The notes below the pieces were generated by a model. It had not been told where the DNA came from. It saw nothing but the letters and a program-made list of their open reading frames with translations, and searched no databases. From a virus, in IMG/VR virus record IMGVR_UViG_3300017788_000079, positions 1 through 36,267 of that record: a DNA stretch of 36,267 nucleotides. The stretch is one strand, 5' to 3'. The translations under genes and the position numbers were made by a program. Shown here piece after piece: positions 24,490-32,277 of the stretch; position 1 is the stretch's first letter; each line of letters begins with the position of its first letter.

Positions 24490-25049
24490 ATATTTTTGTA
24501 TTAGATGAACAGCCCGAAGTCGCAGCCCGAATGATGTGCGATAAGCATGTCGTTAAGATGATTGTTGAATCTTGCCAATTACTTTCTACTGCACACCATG
24601 TTCTTGATGGTGATGTGATTGAGGTTAATACTGGCAAGCGCAGATACAAGACTAGCATTTGCACCAAGAAAAATATCTGCAAGGCGACAATGATCAACCA
24701 TCCTTGTACCATTTGGACTAGAGCAAGTCGTGCAAATTATATGTGGCTATGGAAGCATACCTACGCTCTCTGCAAAGAATATACTGCTAGGTATGGTAAA
24801 GTGCATTCCATGGAACCCATGCTCATGGACGGTCTTTATGACTATCCTGTAAACATTTCGAAGGGAAAACTTACACCCTTTCCCCAAGCAATGCCTGATC
24901 AGTACAAAGATTCAAATGCTGTTATTGCTTATCGCAAATATTACATAAATGAAAAAAAGCGATTTGCAAAGTGGAAGATGCAAAATATTCCACAATGGTT
25001 CAGCGAGGAGATGCCTGAGCTTGAGATCTACGCTGACCTTCCGTTCTAA
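24486..25049 (+). CDS. Conserved phage protein of unknown function with DKHVVKM motif
   Basis: A 187-residue protein, start coupled (ATGA) to the GMP reductase gene. It contains ARMMCDKHVVKMIVESCQLL, INHPCTIWTRASRANYMWLW, a YTARYGKVH segment, FPQAMPDQYKD and a C-terminal YRKYYINEKKRFAKWK. I recall similar proteins in several large phages and a few bacteria, without a settled function. The several His, Cys and Trp residues in conserved-looking motifs suggest an enzyme. The pairing with GMP reductase hints at nucleotide or nucleic-acid metabolism, which is inference. Its 3' end overlaps the lysozyme gene on the other strand by 50 bases. Confidence 0.78.
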   Translation: MNIFVLDEQPEVAARMMCDKHVVKMIVESCQLLSTAHHVLDGDVIEVNTGKRRYKTSICTKKNICKATMINHPCTIWTRASRANYMWLWKHTYALCKEYTARYGKVHSMEPMLMDGLYDYPVNISKGKLTPFPQAMPDQYKDSNAVIAYRKYYINEKKRFAKWKMQNIPQWFSEEMPELEIYADLPF

Positions 25050-25635
25050 TAGCGTTAGCTAAATTTTCCATTCTTCTAGCTATTCCCGATTTTTTGGCTT
25101 TAGCTTCTCTATATTCTTTAGCGTTTAAATATTCAATTGCAGCATCTTCGTATTTACCGGCACGAAGATGTTCCATTGCTTTTGGAGATTTGCCAGTCAT
25201 TCCCCTGAATGTTTCTGAAGCAAGTTCTGCTTGCAATTCTGGAGAATAATTTTCAAAATCTGGGGCAAGTTTTTTAACTACAGGAAGTTTGCTCTGTACA
25301 TCTCTTTGAAAAAGTTTTTCTACTTCTTCAGGCGTAAGCTTTCCTTTGCCACTTAAAATTTCTGGATTTATATTTAATTCACCAAATATTTTTGAAGATT
25401 CTGGAGTAATTAAATGTCCATGGCCGACTGTCAAAAAACCTTTACTATCTTTGTATGGGCTTAATATTTTTTCTTCATTGCCTGCAGATTCATATTCTCT
25501 TATAACTTTGCAGATACCATTGATATCACATTTAATTTTTTGATTGCCTTGGTTTTCTAGAAGATATGTTTTAAAACTTTTCATGGTGTTAATGCTTGCT
25601 ATTATTGCAATAGTGAGTATAATTGTTTTTATCAT
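25000..25635 (-). CDS. GH24 lysozyme-like endolysin with hydrophobic N-terminus
   Basis: 211 residues from the ATG at 25635. Residues 1-17 are hydrophobic (KTIILTIAIIASI), like a signal peptide or signal-anchor. An alternative ATG at residue 18 (MKSFKTYLLEN) would drop it. The catalytic triad of T4-type lysozymes appears as Glu49 (REYESAG), Asp63 (PYKDSKG) and Thr69 (FLTVGHGH). The Glu-Asp spacing is longer than in T4 lysozyme. It hydrolyses peptidoglycan for release (family knowledge). It is the only minus-strand gene within a plus-strand block. A one-mismatch late box TATAAATG at 25632-25639 would fit the downstream start better. The 3' end overlaps the convergent gene by 50 bases. Confidence 0.85.
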   Translation of the reverse strand: MIKTIILTIAIIASINTMKSFKTYLLENQGNQKIKCDINGICKVIREYESAGNEEKILSPYKDSKGFLTVGHGHLITPESSKIFGELNINPEILSGKGKLTPEEVEKLFQRDVQSKLPVVKKLAPDFENYSPELQAELASETFRGMTGKSPKAMEHLRAGKYEDAAIEYLNAKEYREAKAKKSGIARRMENLANAIRTEGQRRSQAQASPR

Positions 25636-25650
25636 TTATAAAGGAAACAA

Positions 25651-25959
25651 ATGAACGTAAAAGTATTTAGACTAAACTCAGGTGAAGAAATTTTAGCTCG
25701 TTTTGAAATGACAGATACTCATGTTATTTTAAAGGATCCTGCAATTTTAATTCCTGTTGGAGAAGGTCAAATTGGTATGATGCCGTGGCTAATTTATACA
25801 AAGGCTTCAAAAGGAGTTCAAATTCCTTTAACCTTTATTGCATTTAGTATCGATCCAGTCGATGAAATGAAGGCTCAGTATGATGCCAGTTTGAATAAGG
25901 GAATAGTTGCACCTTCTACAAATATTAATAAGGGACCGTCGTTGAAGTTGACGACGTAA
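25651..25959 (+). CDS. Second Sm-like phage protein
   Basis: A 102-residue protein with a clear ribosome site (AAAGGAA). It opens VKVFRLNSGEEILARFEMTD and continues HVILKDPAILIPVG, then a hydrophobic MMPWLIY and VQIPLTFIAFSID. This is the same S-G-E-E-I strand pattern and the same later IP-x-T strand as in the protein at 5760-6413, but without its long acidic/basic tail. I read both as members of one Sm-like family common in T4-like phages of aquatic bacteria. RNA binding or ring formation is possible but not shown. Confidence 0.6.
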   Translation: MNVKVFRLNSGEEILARFEMTDTHVILKDPAILIPVGEGQIGMMPWLIYTKASKGVQIPLTFIAFSIDPVDEMKAQYDASLNKGIVAPSTNINKGPSLKLTT

Positions 25960-25962
25960 TGA

Positions 25963-26340
25963 ATGACTCTTGACAATATAATTGATACTTATCTTCCTGT
26001 TGCCAAACCACTTTCTATGGCAATGGAAAGACAAAAAAAGCATATTTCTTTAGTTGTATATAAGAAAAAAATTATTGCTGTCGGACAAAATATTTTTAAA
26101 ACTCATCCCAAAACAATAGAATTGGGTTATCGATATGGTGAAATGCATTCTGAATTAGATGCATTTCGTAAAATACCAAAAAATTTATTAAATAAAAAAT
26201 TAATTTTGCTTAATTTTAGATTTAATAGATTTGGTGATTTTAGAAATTCTAAGCCATGTCCAGTTTGTTCTAAGTGGTGTAATGAAATTTTTCATAAAAT
26301 TTATTACACTGAAGATAATGGAATTTTTGAATTGCAATAA
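25963..26340 (+). CDS. Cytidine/deoxycytidylate deaminase-fold protein
   Basis: A 125-residue protein with the zinc signature of the deaminase superfamily: His62-x-Glu64 in GEMHSELDAF and Pro98-Cys99-x-x-Cys102 in KPCPVCSKWC. The preceding SLVVYKKKIIAVGQN strand pair matches the fold. It is shorter than T4 dCMP deaminase (193 residues) and lacks its extra zinc site, so the substrate (free nucleotide, tRNA or DNA) is open. It starts three bases after the preceding Sm-like gene, in a region with other nucleotide genes. Confidence 0.75.
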   Translation: MTLDNIIDTYLPVAKPLSMAMERQKKHISLVVYKKKIIAVGQNIFKTHPKTIELGYRYGEMHSELDAFRKIPKNLLNKKLILLNFRFNRFGDFRNSKPCPVCSKWCNEIFHKIYYTEDNGIFELQ

Positions 26341-26473
26341 ATATATTATTTTTAATAAATAAATTTTTAAATTTTGTAAAAAATTATATATTTCTGTTAA
26401 ATATAAGAGACAAAATACTTGCAGAAGTACAAAAAAATCAAGTATTTATTAATGCTCTTTTAAGGAGAATTGT
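26341..26473. other. 133-base AT-rich intergenic region
   Basis: Very AT-rich. It holds a weak inverted repeat AAATACTT (26413-26420) / AAGTATTT (26440-26447) before the ribosome site AAGGAG of the next gene. I see no convincing -35/-10 pair and no late box here. Confidence 0.5.
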
Positions 26474-26839
26474 ATGAAAATTTCAGAATTAGTTTATGAA
26501 ATTAGAAATTTAGCTCGCAATGAAGAAGATCTTTTGAAAAAAGATCTTTTTTATCAATGTGCAAAGTCACTTGAAATTTTAGGTAACATAGCAAAAATAG
26601 GAGATTTGATAGTAGCAGAACACAATGCAGCACCAAAGCCTTGTGTTGATACTGATATTGAAAAGAAGTGGCCTATTGATGACGAGTCCCTAAAGATGAT
26701 GGAGGAACATATTCAAAGTCTAGTTTATTATAAACTTTTGGATAAATCTGATAGATGGCCGTATGATAATGTTGATATTAAACTTTTTGTGTCAAAATAT
26801 CTACAATCTCATGCAGAAAAGGATTCCAAAACAGAATAA
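26474..26839 (+). CDS. Hypothetical helical protein
   Basis: A 121-residue protein with a good AAGGAG ribosome site. Helical and acidic, starting MKISELVYEIRNLARNEED and containing YQCAKSLEILGNIAKIGD and SLVYYKLLDKSDRWPYDN. No family recognised. It is separated from the upstream deaminase-like gene by 133 AT-rich bases, so it may be its own unit. Its 3' end overlaps the convergent metalloprotease gene by 31 bases. Confidence 0.72.
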   Translation: MKISELVYEIRNLARNEEDLLKKDLFYQCAKSLEILGNIAKIGDLIVAEHNAAPKPCVDTDIEKKWPIDDESLKMMEEHIQSLVYYKLLDKSDRWPYDNVDIKLFVSKYLQSHAEKDSKTE

Positions 26840-27408
26840 ATCTTTGGTGGAATCTTTTTATGGCTCAATGCAGCCATTGTTGAAGGCATAATCTTCAAAA
26901 CAGTTTGACTCTTATATGGATTTTTAATATAAGAGTCAAACTTTCTTTTTCTTTCCATTAAAAAATGGCTATAAATGTAACAATGAGCCTTTTTTGTGTA
27001 AAGTTTTTCATCTATTTTTAGATTGAACTTTTTAATTATCTTAACAGCCCTTTTTTCGCAGTCTCTTTCCATTGCCCGGACCAGAAAAAACGATCTTTTA
27101 ACCAATTTTGTATCAAAATTTTTACCTTTTAGCCAATTGTCAACAATGTAACCGGCTTTATGGGATTTTTCATAAATTTTACTGTTATTCAGATATTGTA
27201 AAAAGTGACAATATTCATGAACTAAAATTGCAAGAAAATTTTCTGCCTTTCCTGCCACCTTTATAACTTTTAAATCTTCATTGAAGAAGCCAGAGCAACG
27301 AAATCCGTCTGTATTTACAGTTTTTCCTCTGCCAATGACAAGTTTCATACCATAATCTGCAAGATGATTTTTCACAAATCTTACAAACTGATGGTTCCTT
27401 ACGCTCAT
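26809..27408 (-). CDS. SprT-like / gluzincin-type zinc metalloprotease
   Basis: A 199-residue protein. LVHEYCHFLQ supplies a zinc-binding HExxH (His64, Glu65, His68), and a downstream helix with MERDCEKRAVKII offers a glutamate as third ligand. The layout (about 60 residues of strand-rich N-terminus, HExxH helix, then helices) fits small phage metalloproteases of the SprT-like or related type; I cannot choose the subfamily. Its substrate is unknown. The start is supported by GAGGAG directly upstream and by a promoter at 27427-27454. It is transcribed divergently from the winged-helix gene. Confidence 0.72.
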   Translation of the reverse strand: MSVRNHQFVRFVKNHLADYGMKLVIGRGKTVNTDGFRCSGFFNEDLKVIKVAGKAENFLAILVHEYCHFLQYLNNSKIYEKSHKAGYIVDNWLKGKNFDTKLVKRSFFLVRAMERDCEKRAVKIIKKFNLKIDEKLYTKKAHCYIYSHFLMERKRKFDSYIKNPYKSQTVLKIMPSTMAALSHKKIPPKIYSVLESFSA

Positions 27409-27426
27409 AATGGCTCCTCAGTCATT

Positions 27427-27454
27427 ATTATTTAGCGAATTGCTTGACAGTCAA
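27427..27454 (-). promoter_or_regulatory. Sigma70-like promoter for the metalloprotease gene
   Basis: Minus strand TTGACT (27454-27449), a 16-bp spacer and AATAAT (27432-27427). The start near 27420 leaves a 12-base leader with GAGGAG. The -35 box is half of an 11-base palindrome TTGACAGTCAA (27444-27454). Confidence 0.6.
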
Positions 27455-27471
27455 GAAATGGGGTGTATATT
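27444..27471 (+). promoter_or_regulatory. Sigma70-like promoter for the winged-helix gene
   Basis: TTGACA (27444-27449), a 16-bp spacer and TATATT (27466-27471). Start near 27478, with a leader of about 23 bases containing AAAGGAA. The -35 overlaps the -35 of the divergent promoter within a shared palindrome. Confidence 0.7.
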
Positions 27472-27500
27472 AGATCAACTTCTTATAAGAAAGGAAATTT

Positions 27501-27737
27501 ATGGAAATTACTACTGTTGATCGTCCGACTAAGATTCAGAGAGTGTTTGATTTTATGCGTTCCGGTACGCCCCTCACCGCTGGTGAGGCTCGCAAGCGTT
27601 TCCGTGTCAGCAACATGCGTGCAACAATGCACGATCTGCGAGAGGCTTTTGACCGTTTTGATATGAACTACAGCGTAGTTCGTGAGACTCGTAATGGTCG
27701 CTCTTATTACAGAGTCATTCGTAATCGCGGTCGATAA
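27501..27737 (+). CDS. Small winged-helix/HTH-like DNA-binding protein
   Basis: A 78-residue basic protein. KIQRVFDFMRSGTPLTAGEARKRF followed by VSNMRATMHDLREAF reads as a helix-turn-helix (A-G-E-A-x-x-R-F-x-V-S-N-M-R-A), and SVVRETRNGRSYYRVI is a typical wing of two strands. Likely a transcription regulator or DNA-associated protein; the target is unknown. It is a single-gene unit with its own promoter and terminator. Codon use is GC-richer than in surrounding genes, suggesting high expression. It faces away from the protease gene, with which it shares a palindromic promoter region. Confidence 0.75.
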   Translation: MEITTVDRPTKIQRVFDFMRSGTPLTAGEARKRFRVSNMRATMHDLREAFDRFDMNYSVVRETRNGRSYYRVIRNRGR

Positions 27738-27760
27738 TAAATTTTGTTTCGTTCTGTGAA

Positions 27761-27788
27761 AAAACTCCCCGGTAATCCGGGGAGTTTT
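27761..27788 (+). terminator. Rho-independent terminator after the winged-helix gene
   Basis: A 12-bp perfect stem (AAAACTCCCCGG / CCGGGGAGTTTT) around TAAT, followed by G and six T residues. It ends the short unit and is followed by a late promoter. Confidence 0.92.
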
Positions 27789-27797
27789 GTTTTTTGG

Positions 27798-27805
27798 TAT
27801 AAATA
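27798..27805 (+). promoter_or_regulatory. T4-type late promoter for the Cys-rich gene pair
   Basis: Perfect TATAAATA, 19 bases upstream of the ATG at 27824 and directly after a terminator. This marks the following genes as late. Confidence 0.8.
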
Positions 27806-27823
27806 AATACGAGACTATTTTTT

Positions 27824-30800
27824 ATGACTAAAAAAGCATGTTGCTGTGGTGTAACTTTTGAATGTAATTGGTGCGATCATGACCACCAAACAATAAATTG
27901 GTATCGCCAAAACCATTTATATTATAATGTTGGTGAGATAGAACAATGCCAACAAGCAAATTGGAACATTCTTGGTACACTTACAACAGAAATGCCAAGT
28001 GTCGGTCATGTAATGACAAAATATATTTGCCGACAAAATAATGGTTTTGGTCCCGATTTTAATCTTCCTTCATGCAATCCAGTAAATCCGGTTGCTTGTT
28101 TTCGCGGAACAAACTTAGATACTTATGGAAACTATACTATTGAGTCTCTTCCATCTGGTGGAATAGGTTATACCGGATCATCACTGTTTCGAACGTCATC
28201 CGAAAATTTAAATTCTCAAAGTTATTGGTGGGGTGGTGCAAATTATTATGGTGAAATTTATCCATCTTGGTTCAATGGTATAAATATGACCAACATAGAA
28301 AATGATGATGGTTTTATAGAACTTACTTTTAATTTAAAAATAGAAAAACAAATTGGAAGTTTATTTCAAACTGTCGTGGATATAAACCACAAAGGATTTG
28401 GAAAAAATTTAAGACCACATCCCGATGCGTGTAAATCATATAATGGAGCTGGAGTAGATTACATCGAATGGATTAATTTAAGTGAATGCCCAGAATTTAA
28501 TACAAGAACAGATAATCAGGGCAACCCTCTACCATGTGATATGGATTTTGCAAGAATGCCCAGAGGACCGTGGCCGTATAAATTTAAGAAAAACTTACTA
28601 CCAGACGATGTAGCACAAAGTGCAAACTATGAATATCCATGCCGAGCACTTTTCCCAGACAATACCCCGGGTGGGAGATTGTATACCAGAGAAGAAGTTT
28701 TAAAAGCAAAGGCAGATCCCTCTTATATTGGAACTGTTTTAGATAATGGACAAATAGTTGGTCCCGGAATATTGGAATGTGAATTGACTGAACAGCCCTG
28801 CTCCACAAATCCAAATGATCCAAATTCTGGAAAATGCTGCACCGATGGTTATTGCACAAATACAGAAATTTGTTATGAATTAGATGAAACCGGAACCCCA
28901 TACGGATGGGAAGATGTTCCATCTGGCTGTTCTGGATTTTCAAATTATAATAGTTCAGAAGAAAATACAAGATTTTTTTGTTGGTGGGATCCTGCAAATA
29001 GATATACAACCCCTGAATGGGACGTAAAAAATCATGCAGATGATATGTTTAGAAAAATGAGTATTCACGTAGTTGTGCCAACAAAACATTTTGCTGAAGG
29101 TACTTTTTGTTATCCTGAATATGGTGAACAAGGAAGAAGTTTTGGAGAATGGGCTTTTGGCATGGATTGTGAAGATATAAATGGAGACGCAACAGCCTTA
29201 GAATCTGCTGGCTACGAATTTTCTAGTGGAAGAGAACAAGATGGTATTTGGTTAAATAAAACTCCAACAAATGCACTTCGTCTTTTATTTACTTTAGATC
29301 ATGCTGATTTAGATCAAGGAAAAGTTTGGAGAGCATTTAGAGATTGGGATGTCAATGTAAATCAATATATCAAAAAATTTAAAGAAGGTACACCAGAAGA
29401 AAAAGTTTTTAGAATAACAATAAAACAAAAACTAGAAGAAAAAAAGTTATCAAGTCTTGGTTGCGATTGTCCTTCAGGATATAGAGAAACTTCAGATGGC
29501 AATGAGAGAATTGGACCATCTGCATGCGACGATACTTGGAGATCGTGTGATACCACAATACCGGGTCCCGATGGACCGATAATTGTTCCCGGAATAACTG
29601 CTGCAAATTATTTGCACTGTGCAAATACTTTGGCAGGAACAAAAATGTCATTTGCCGAAAGAGGGCCAGTAGTATTAAATGTAGACATTGAAACAAAAAA
29701 TATAGGATGCATTGTATGCGGCACATCTCCAAATCCTGATTGTGGTGAATGTTCTTGCGCAGATACTGTAGATGGTTCAACGAAAACAACATCTCAAGAA
29801 AAATTTAATGGATTGAAGATGGTGATTCACAGTTATCCTGATGATTTGCAATATCACACAGATGTCAGGGGGCGACCAATACAATATTGGAACCCCGGTG
29901 GCTGGCCAAGTGATATCAATCCAAGTTTTTGGGGTGTCTTAAATAATTGTTATAACCCCAATCTTTCTTTAAATGGTTCTTGCCCACAATATTATATAAA
30001 TGGACCTCAAACACCCCCGAGTGGTTTACTTAATCTTTTTGAAGAACATGGTCCTCGGTGGTTAAATGCGAGTGCAGATATGCCACTCCCATCTGGAAAT
30101 CAAGGATCCCCAATGGGTGGACGAAGATATAGAAACACATATATCGGCGTTAGTGTTTCTAATTCAGGTATCCTAAACGCAAAAGAAGGCTGGCAATGTG
30201 GTGATCCACTTTATGGGATGGCTGCAGATTGTGTTTGGGGTGGTAACCCATGTCAGCCACCTTCTGGTACAAATGGAATATTAAGAGAAGTTGCAGATTT
30301 TCCTAGATTCAATGAAACACAATTGCCGGGAAATGCACCGCTAGGCAAATGTACTATACCATGTGGAGAAAATGCATGTAACAGAAGACCTTGTATAGAT
30401 GAACCACCCGAAAATTGTAATCAATTACCAACTCCGTGCCCCGGTGATTGTTGGGATGGAATTAGTGGACGACAATGTGCTGAATACATAGATTGTCCCG
30501 ACGATCCTGATTGCAGCGGATGGGTTTTTGAAAATCCATTTGCAGATTGCACTTCTTGTGAAAGATTAACTGCTCAAACCTTAGAATGTTGCTTTGAAGA
30601 TTTTGACGGTGCTAAATGCAGAAAAAGATGCCCAGAAGAGCCGGGGGCAGATTGTTATTGTACTGAATGTATTGAAAGAACAGCTGGAGCACCAAAAGAA
30701 TGTGAATATGCTTCGCCTCAAGATGTTGATGAAAGTATTAGAGGATGTGGTAATGGTATAGGACAATTTATTGATACTGATTGGCAGTGTGCTTCTAACG

Positions 30801-31624
30801 AAGTTCAATACAATTCATTAGCTGGTGATGTTGGTTGTTGGAATTGCAGTGCATCAAATGGAGGAAATCGTGGAGAGGTAACAAATACTTGCTTTGGCAT
30901 ACCAGATGCTCAAGTTTTATTGTTTGGTATGGATTCCGAAAGAATTTATTTGGAAGTAAATGGGAGCAACAGCACAAGAGGATTTGTAAGCAATTCTGAC
31001 CCATTTGGTTTGATAACCCAATGTGCAAAATTATTTTTATGTGGTTGTGCTACAGAATTTTTAAGAATAGCAGAAGAGACGGGAATATCACCACATCCAT
31101 GCATAAACCAAGATTGCAATGGTTGGTTTATTTCTACTTGTGGTGACGCAGGATCCGCTTATGGATTCGGTGTCGGACAAATAATGATAAATTGGAGAAA
31201 GTTTGCATGTCAGCAAAGAACAAAATTGGGAACACTATTTGATCCCGATTATGTTGAAACTTTTGAAATTAATTGTAATACTGGTGCTGAACCAAATCCT
31301 CTTGACTGTTTCGATTCTTCGACACCACATTCAGAAAGTCCAACTGATGGATGTAATCATATATGGACAAGAGCCCCAGCAGCTTGTTCTGGAGCTGGTT
31401 CAGGAACTCCAATAACACCACTTTGGAATAGTTTATGTGCAACAGCATCTACATGTTCACCAAGAAATACAGAATTTTCTTTAGAAATAAGTAAATATTC
31501 TGTTCCCGAAAATGACAGAGGTTGGTTACCATTCGACACAACGTATGAAGCCAATCCAAATAGAAATACACTTGCAAAAAACAGATCTCATATTATAATA
31601 AATGCTAAAGGCCCAAGCAAATGA
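27824..31624 (+). CDS. Giant cysteine-rich putative virion protein (1266 residues)
   Basis: The largest gene in the window, uninterrupted. It begins MTKKACCCGVTFECNWCDHD and carries about 76 cysteines by my count (about 6 percent). The densest run is around residues 840-970, with repeated C-x-x-C and C-C elements (for example TPCPGDCWDG, ECCFEDFDG, DCYCTECIE). Trp, Gly, Asn and Pro are also frequent. No signal peptide or membrane segment is visible. I recognise no family. The late promoter suggests a structural or adhesive protein, and the cysteines could bind metal or form disulfides outside the cell; this is inference. It overlaps the next Cys-rich gene as ATGA. Confidence 0.85.
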   Translation: MTKKACCCGVTFECNWCDHDHQTINWYRQNHLYYNVGEIEQCQQANWNILGTLTTEMPSVGHVMTKYICRQNNGFGPDFNLPSCNPVNPVACFRGTNLDTYGNYTIESLPSGGIGYTGSSLFRTSSENLNSQSYWWGGANYYGEIYPSWFNGINMTNIENDDGFIELTFNLKIEKQIGSLFQTVVDINHKGFGKNLRPHPDACKSYNGAGVDYIEWINLSECPEFNTRTDNQGNPLPCDMDFARMPRGPWPYKFKKNLLPDDVAQSANYEYPCRALFPDNTPGGRLYTREEVLKAKADPSYIGTVLDNGQIVGPGILECELTEQPCSTNPNDPNSGKCCTDGYCTNTEICYELDETGTPYGWEDVPSGCSGFSNYNSSEENTRFFCWWDPANRYTTPEWDVKNHADDMFRKMSIHVVVPTKHFAEGTFCYPEYGEQGRSFGEWAFGMDCEDINGDATALESAGYEFSSGREQDGIWLNKTPTNALRLLFTLDHADLDQGKVWRAFRDWDVNVNQYIKKFKEGTPEEKVFRITIKQKLEEKKLSSLGCDCPSGYRETSDGNERIGPSACDDTWRSCDTTIPGPDGPIIVPGITAANYLHCANTLAGTKMSFAERGPVVLNVDIETKNIGCIVCGTSPNPDCGECSCADTVDGSTKTTSQEKFNGLKMVIHSYPDDLQYHTDVRGRPIQYWNPGGWPSDINPSFWGVLNNCYNPNLSLNGSCPQYYINGPQTPPSGLLNLFEEHGPRWLNASADMPLPSGNQGSPMGGRRYRNTYIGVSVSNSGILNAKEGWQCGDPLYGMAADCVWGGNPCQPPSGTNGILREVADFPRFNETQLPGNAPLGKCTIPCGENACNRRPCIDEPPENCNQLPTPCPGDCWDGISGRQCAEYIDCPDDPDCSGWVFENPFADCTSCERLTAQTLECCFEDFDGAKCRKRCPEEPGADCYCTECIERTAGAPKECEYASPQDVDESIRGCGNGIGQFIDTDWQCASNEVQYNSLAGDVGCWNCSASNGGNRGEVTNTCFGIPDAQVLLFGMDSERIYLEVNGSNSTRGFVSNSDPFGLITQCAKLFLCGCATEFLRIAEETGISPHPCINQDCNGWFISTCGDAGSAYGFGVGQIMINWRKFACQQRTKLGTLFDPDYVETFEINCNTGAEPNPLDCFDSSTPHSESPTDGCNHIWTRAPAACSGAGSGTPITPLWNSLCATASTCSPRNTEFSLEISKYSVPENDRGWLPFDTTYEANPNRNTLAKNRSHIIINAKGPSK

Positions 31625-32277
31625 ACAACATTTCATTACCTCAATATGAATTATGCAAAACTAATCCAGCAAGAGCGTATACAAAAATTAATTGTGAATA
31701 TTGGAAATTAAATGAAAGTTGTTCTCCTTATTGCAATAAATTTGAAAAATCTGTAAGAATCAATGATTGCAAACTTTGCGATCAAAGAAAACCAATTGCA
31801 TTTAATCCTGTTCAAAATAATTCAAGAACTGTTCCAATAGTACAAGAATTAAAAAATAAATTACCACAACACAATGTTTACAGGAGAGAAGAAGTAATTT
31901 CCGAAGAAACAAAAGATTCTACTTTTTTAGAAAAAGCAGTTTCATATTCTAAGGCAGAAGGATCTCAAATTTTGAGTGGAAAAGTTTCTCAAGAAATGTA
32001 TGAAGCAAGAAAAAAAATATGTCTGGAATGTCCAAATAAAGTAAATAACAAACCAGAAGAAGAAGAAATTGGGTGGTGTACAAAATGTGGTTGTGGTTCT
32101 AAAAACAAAAGAGCAGCACTATCAAATAAACTTTGGATGCCCGGTTTAGAATGCCCACTTAAAAAATTTGGAAAAGCAAAAGGCGAAGGATTTAATACAG
32201 GTGATGCTTTAAATTCTGTTAAAGGAATAGCAACATCATTGACTAATTTGTTTAAAAAAGAAGAAAAACCAGATTAA
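31621..32277 (+). CDS. Cysteine-rich partner with zinc-ribbon-like C-terminus
   Basis: A 218-residue protein coupled by an ATGA overlap to the giant Cys-rich gene. It has 12 cysteines in two groups. The N-terminal group lies at about residues 12-57 (ELCKT, NCEYW, SCSPYC, DCKLC). The C-terminal group, CLECPNK ... GWCTKCGCGSKNKR ... LECPLKKFG, resembles a zinc ribbon of a type seen in many phage proteins. A basic tail ends it. The second group is likely a metal site. Function unknown; the coupling suggests it works with its neighbour, for example as a chaperone or attachment factor (inference). Confidence 0.78.
   Translation: MNNISLPQYELCKTNPARAYTKINCEYWKLNESCSPYCNKFEKSVRINDCKLCDQRKPIAFNPVQNNSRTVPIVQELKNKLPQHNVYRREEVISEETKDSTFLEKAVSYSKAEGSQILSGKVSQEMYEARKKICLECPNKVNNKPEEEEIGWCTKCGCGSKNKRAALSNKLWMPGLECPLKKFGKAKGEGFNTGDALNSVKGIATSLTNLFKKEEKPD

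Noticed and set aside
24486-25049. Pyrimidine-dimer glycosylase (DenV-like) identity for the DKHVVKM protein
   Set aside because: The sequence lacks the T4 DenV N-terminal catalytic Thr motif and its R-P-T-W-Y-K end; left as unknown.
25970-25975. TTGACA at the start of the deaminase-like gene
   Set aside because: Inside the coding region and without a -10 box 15-18 bases downstream.
29409-29792. Minus-strand frames opposite the giant Cys-rich gene
   Set aside because: Arise because the main frame is uninterrupted and uses few codons that give antisense stops; no promoter or ribosome site.
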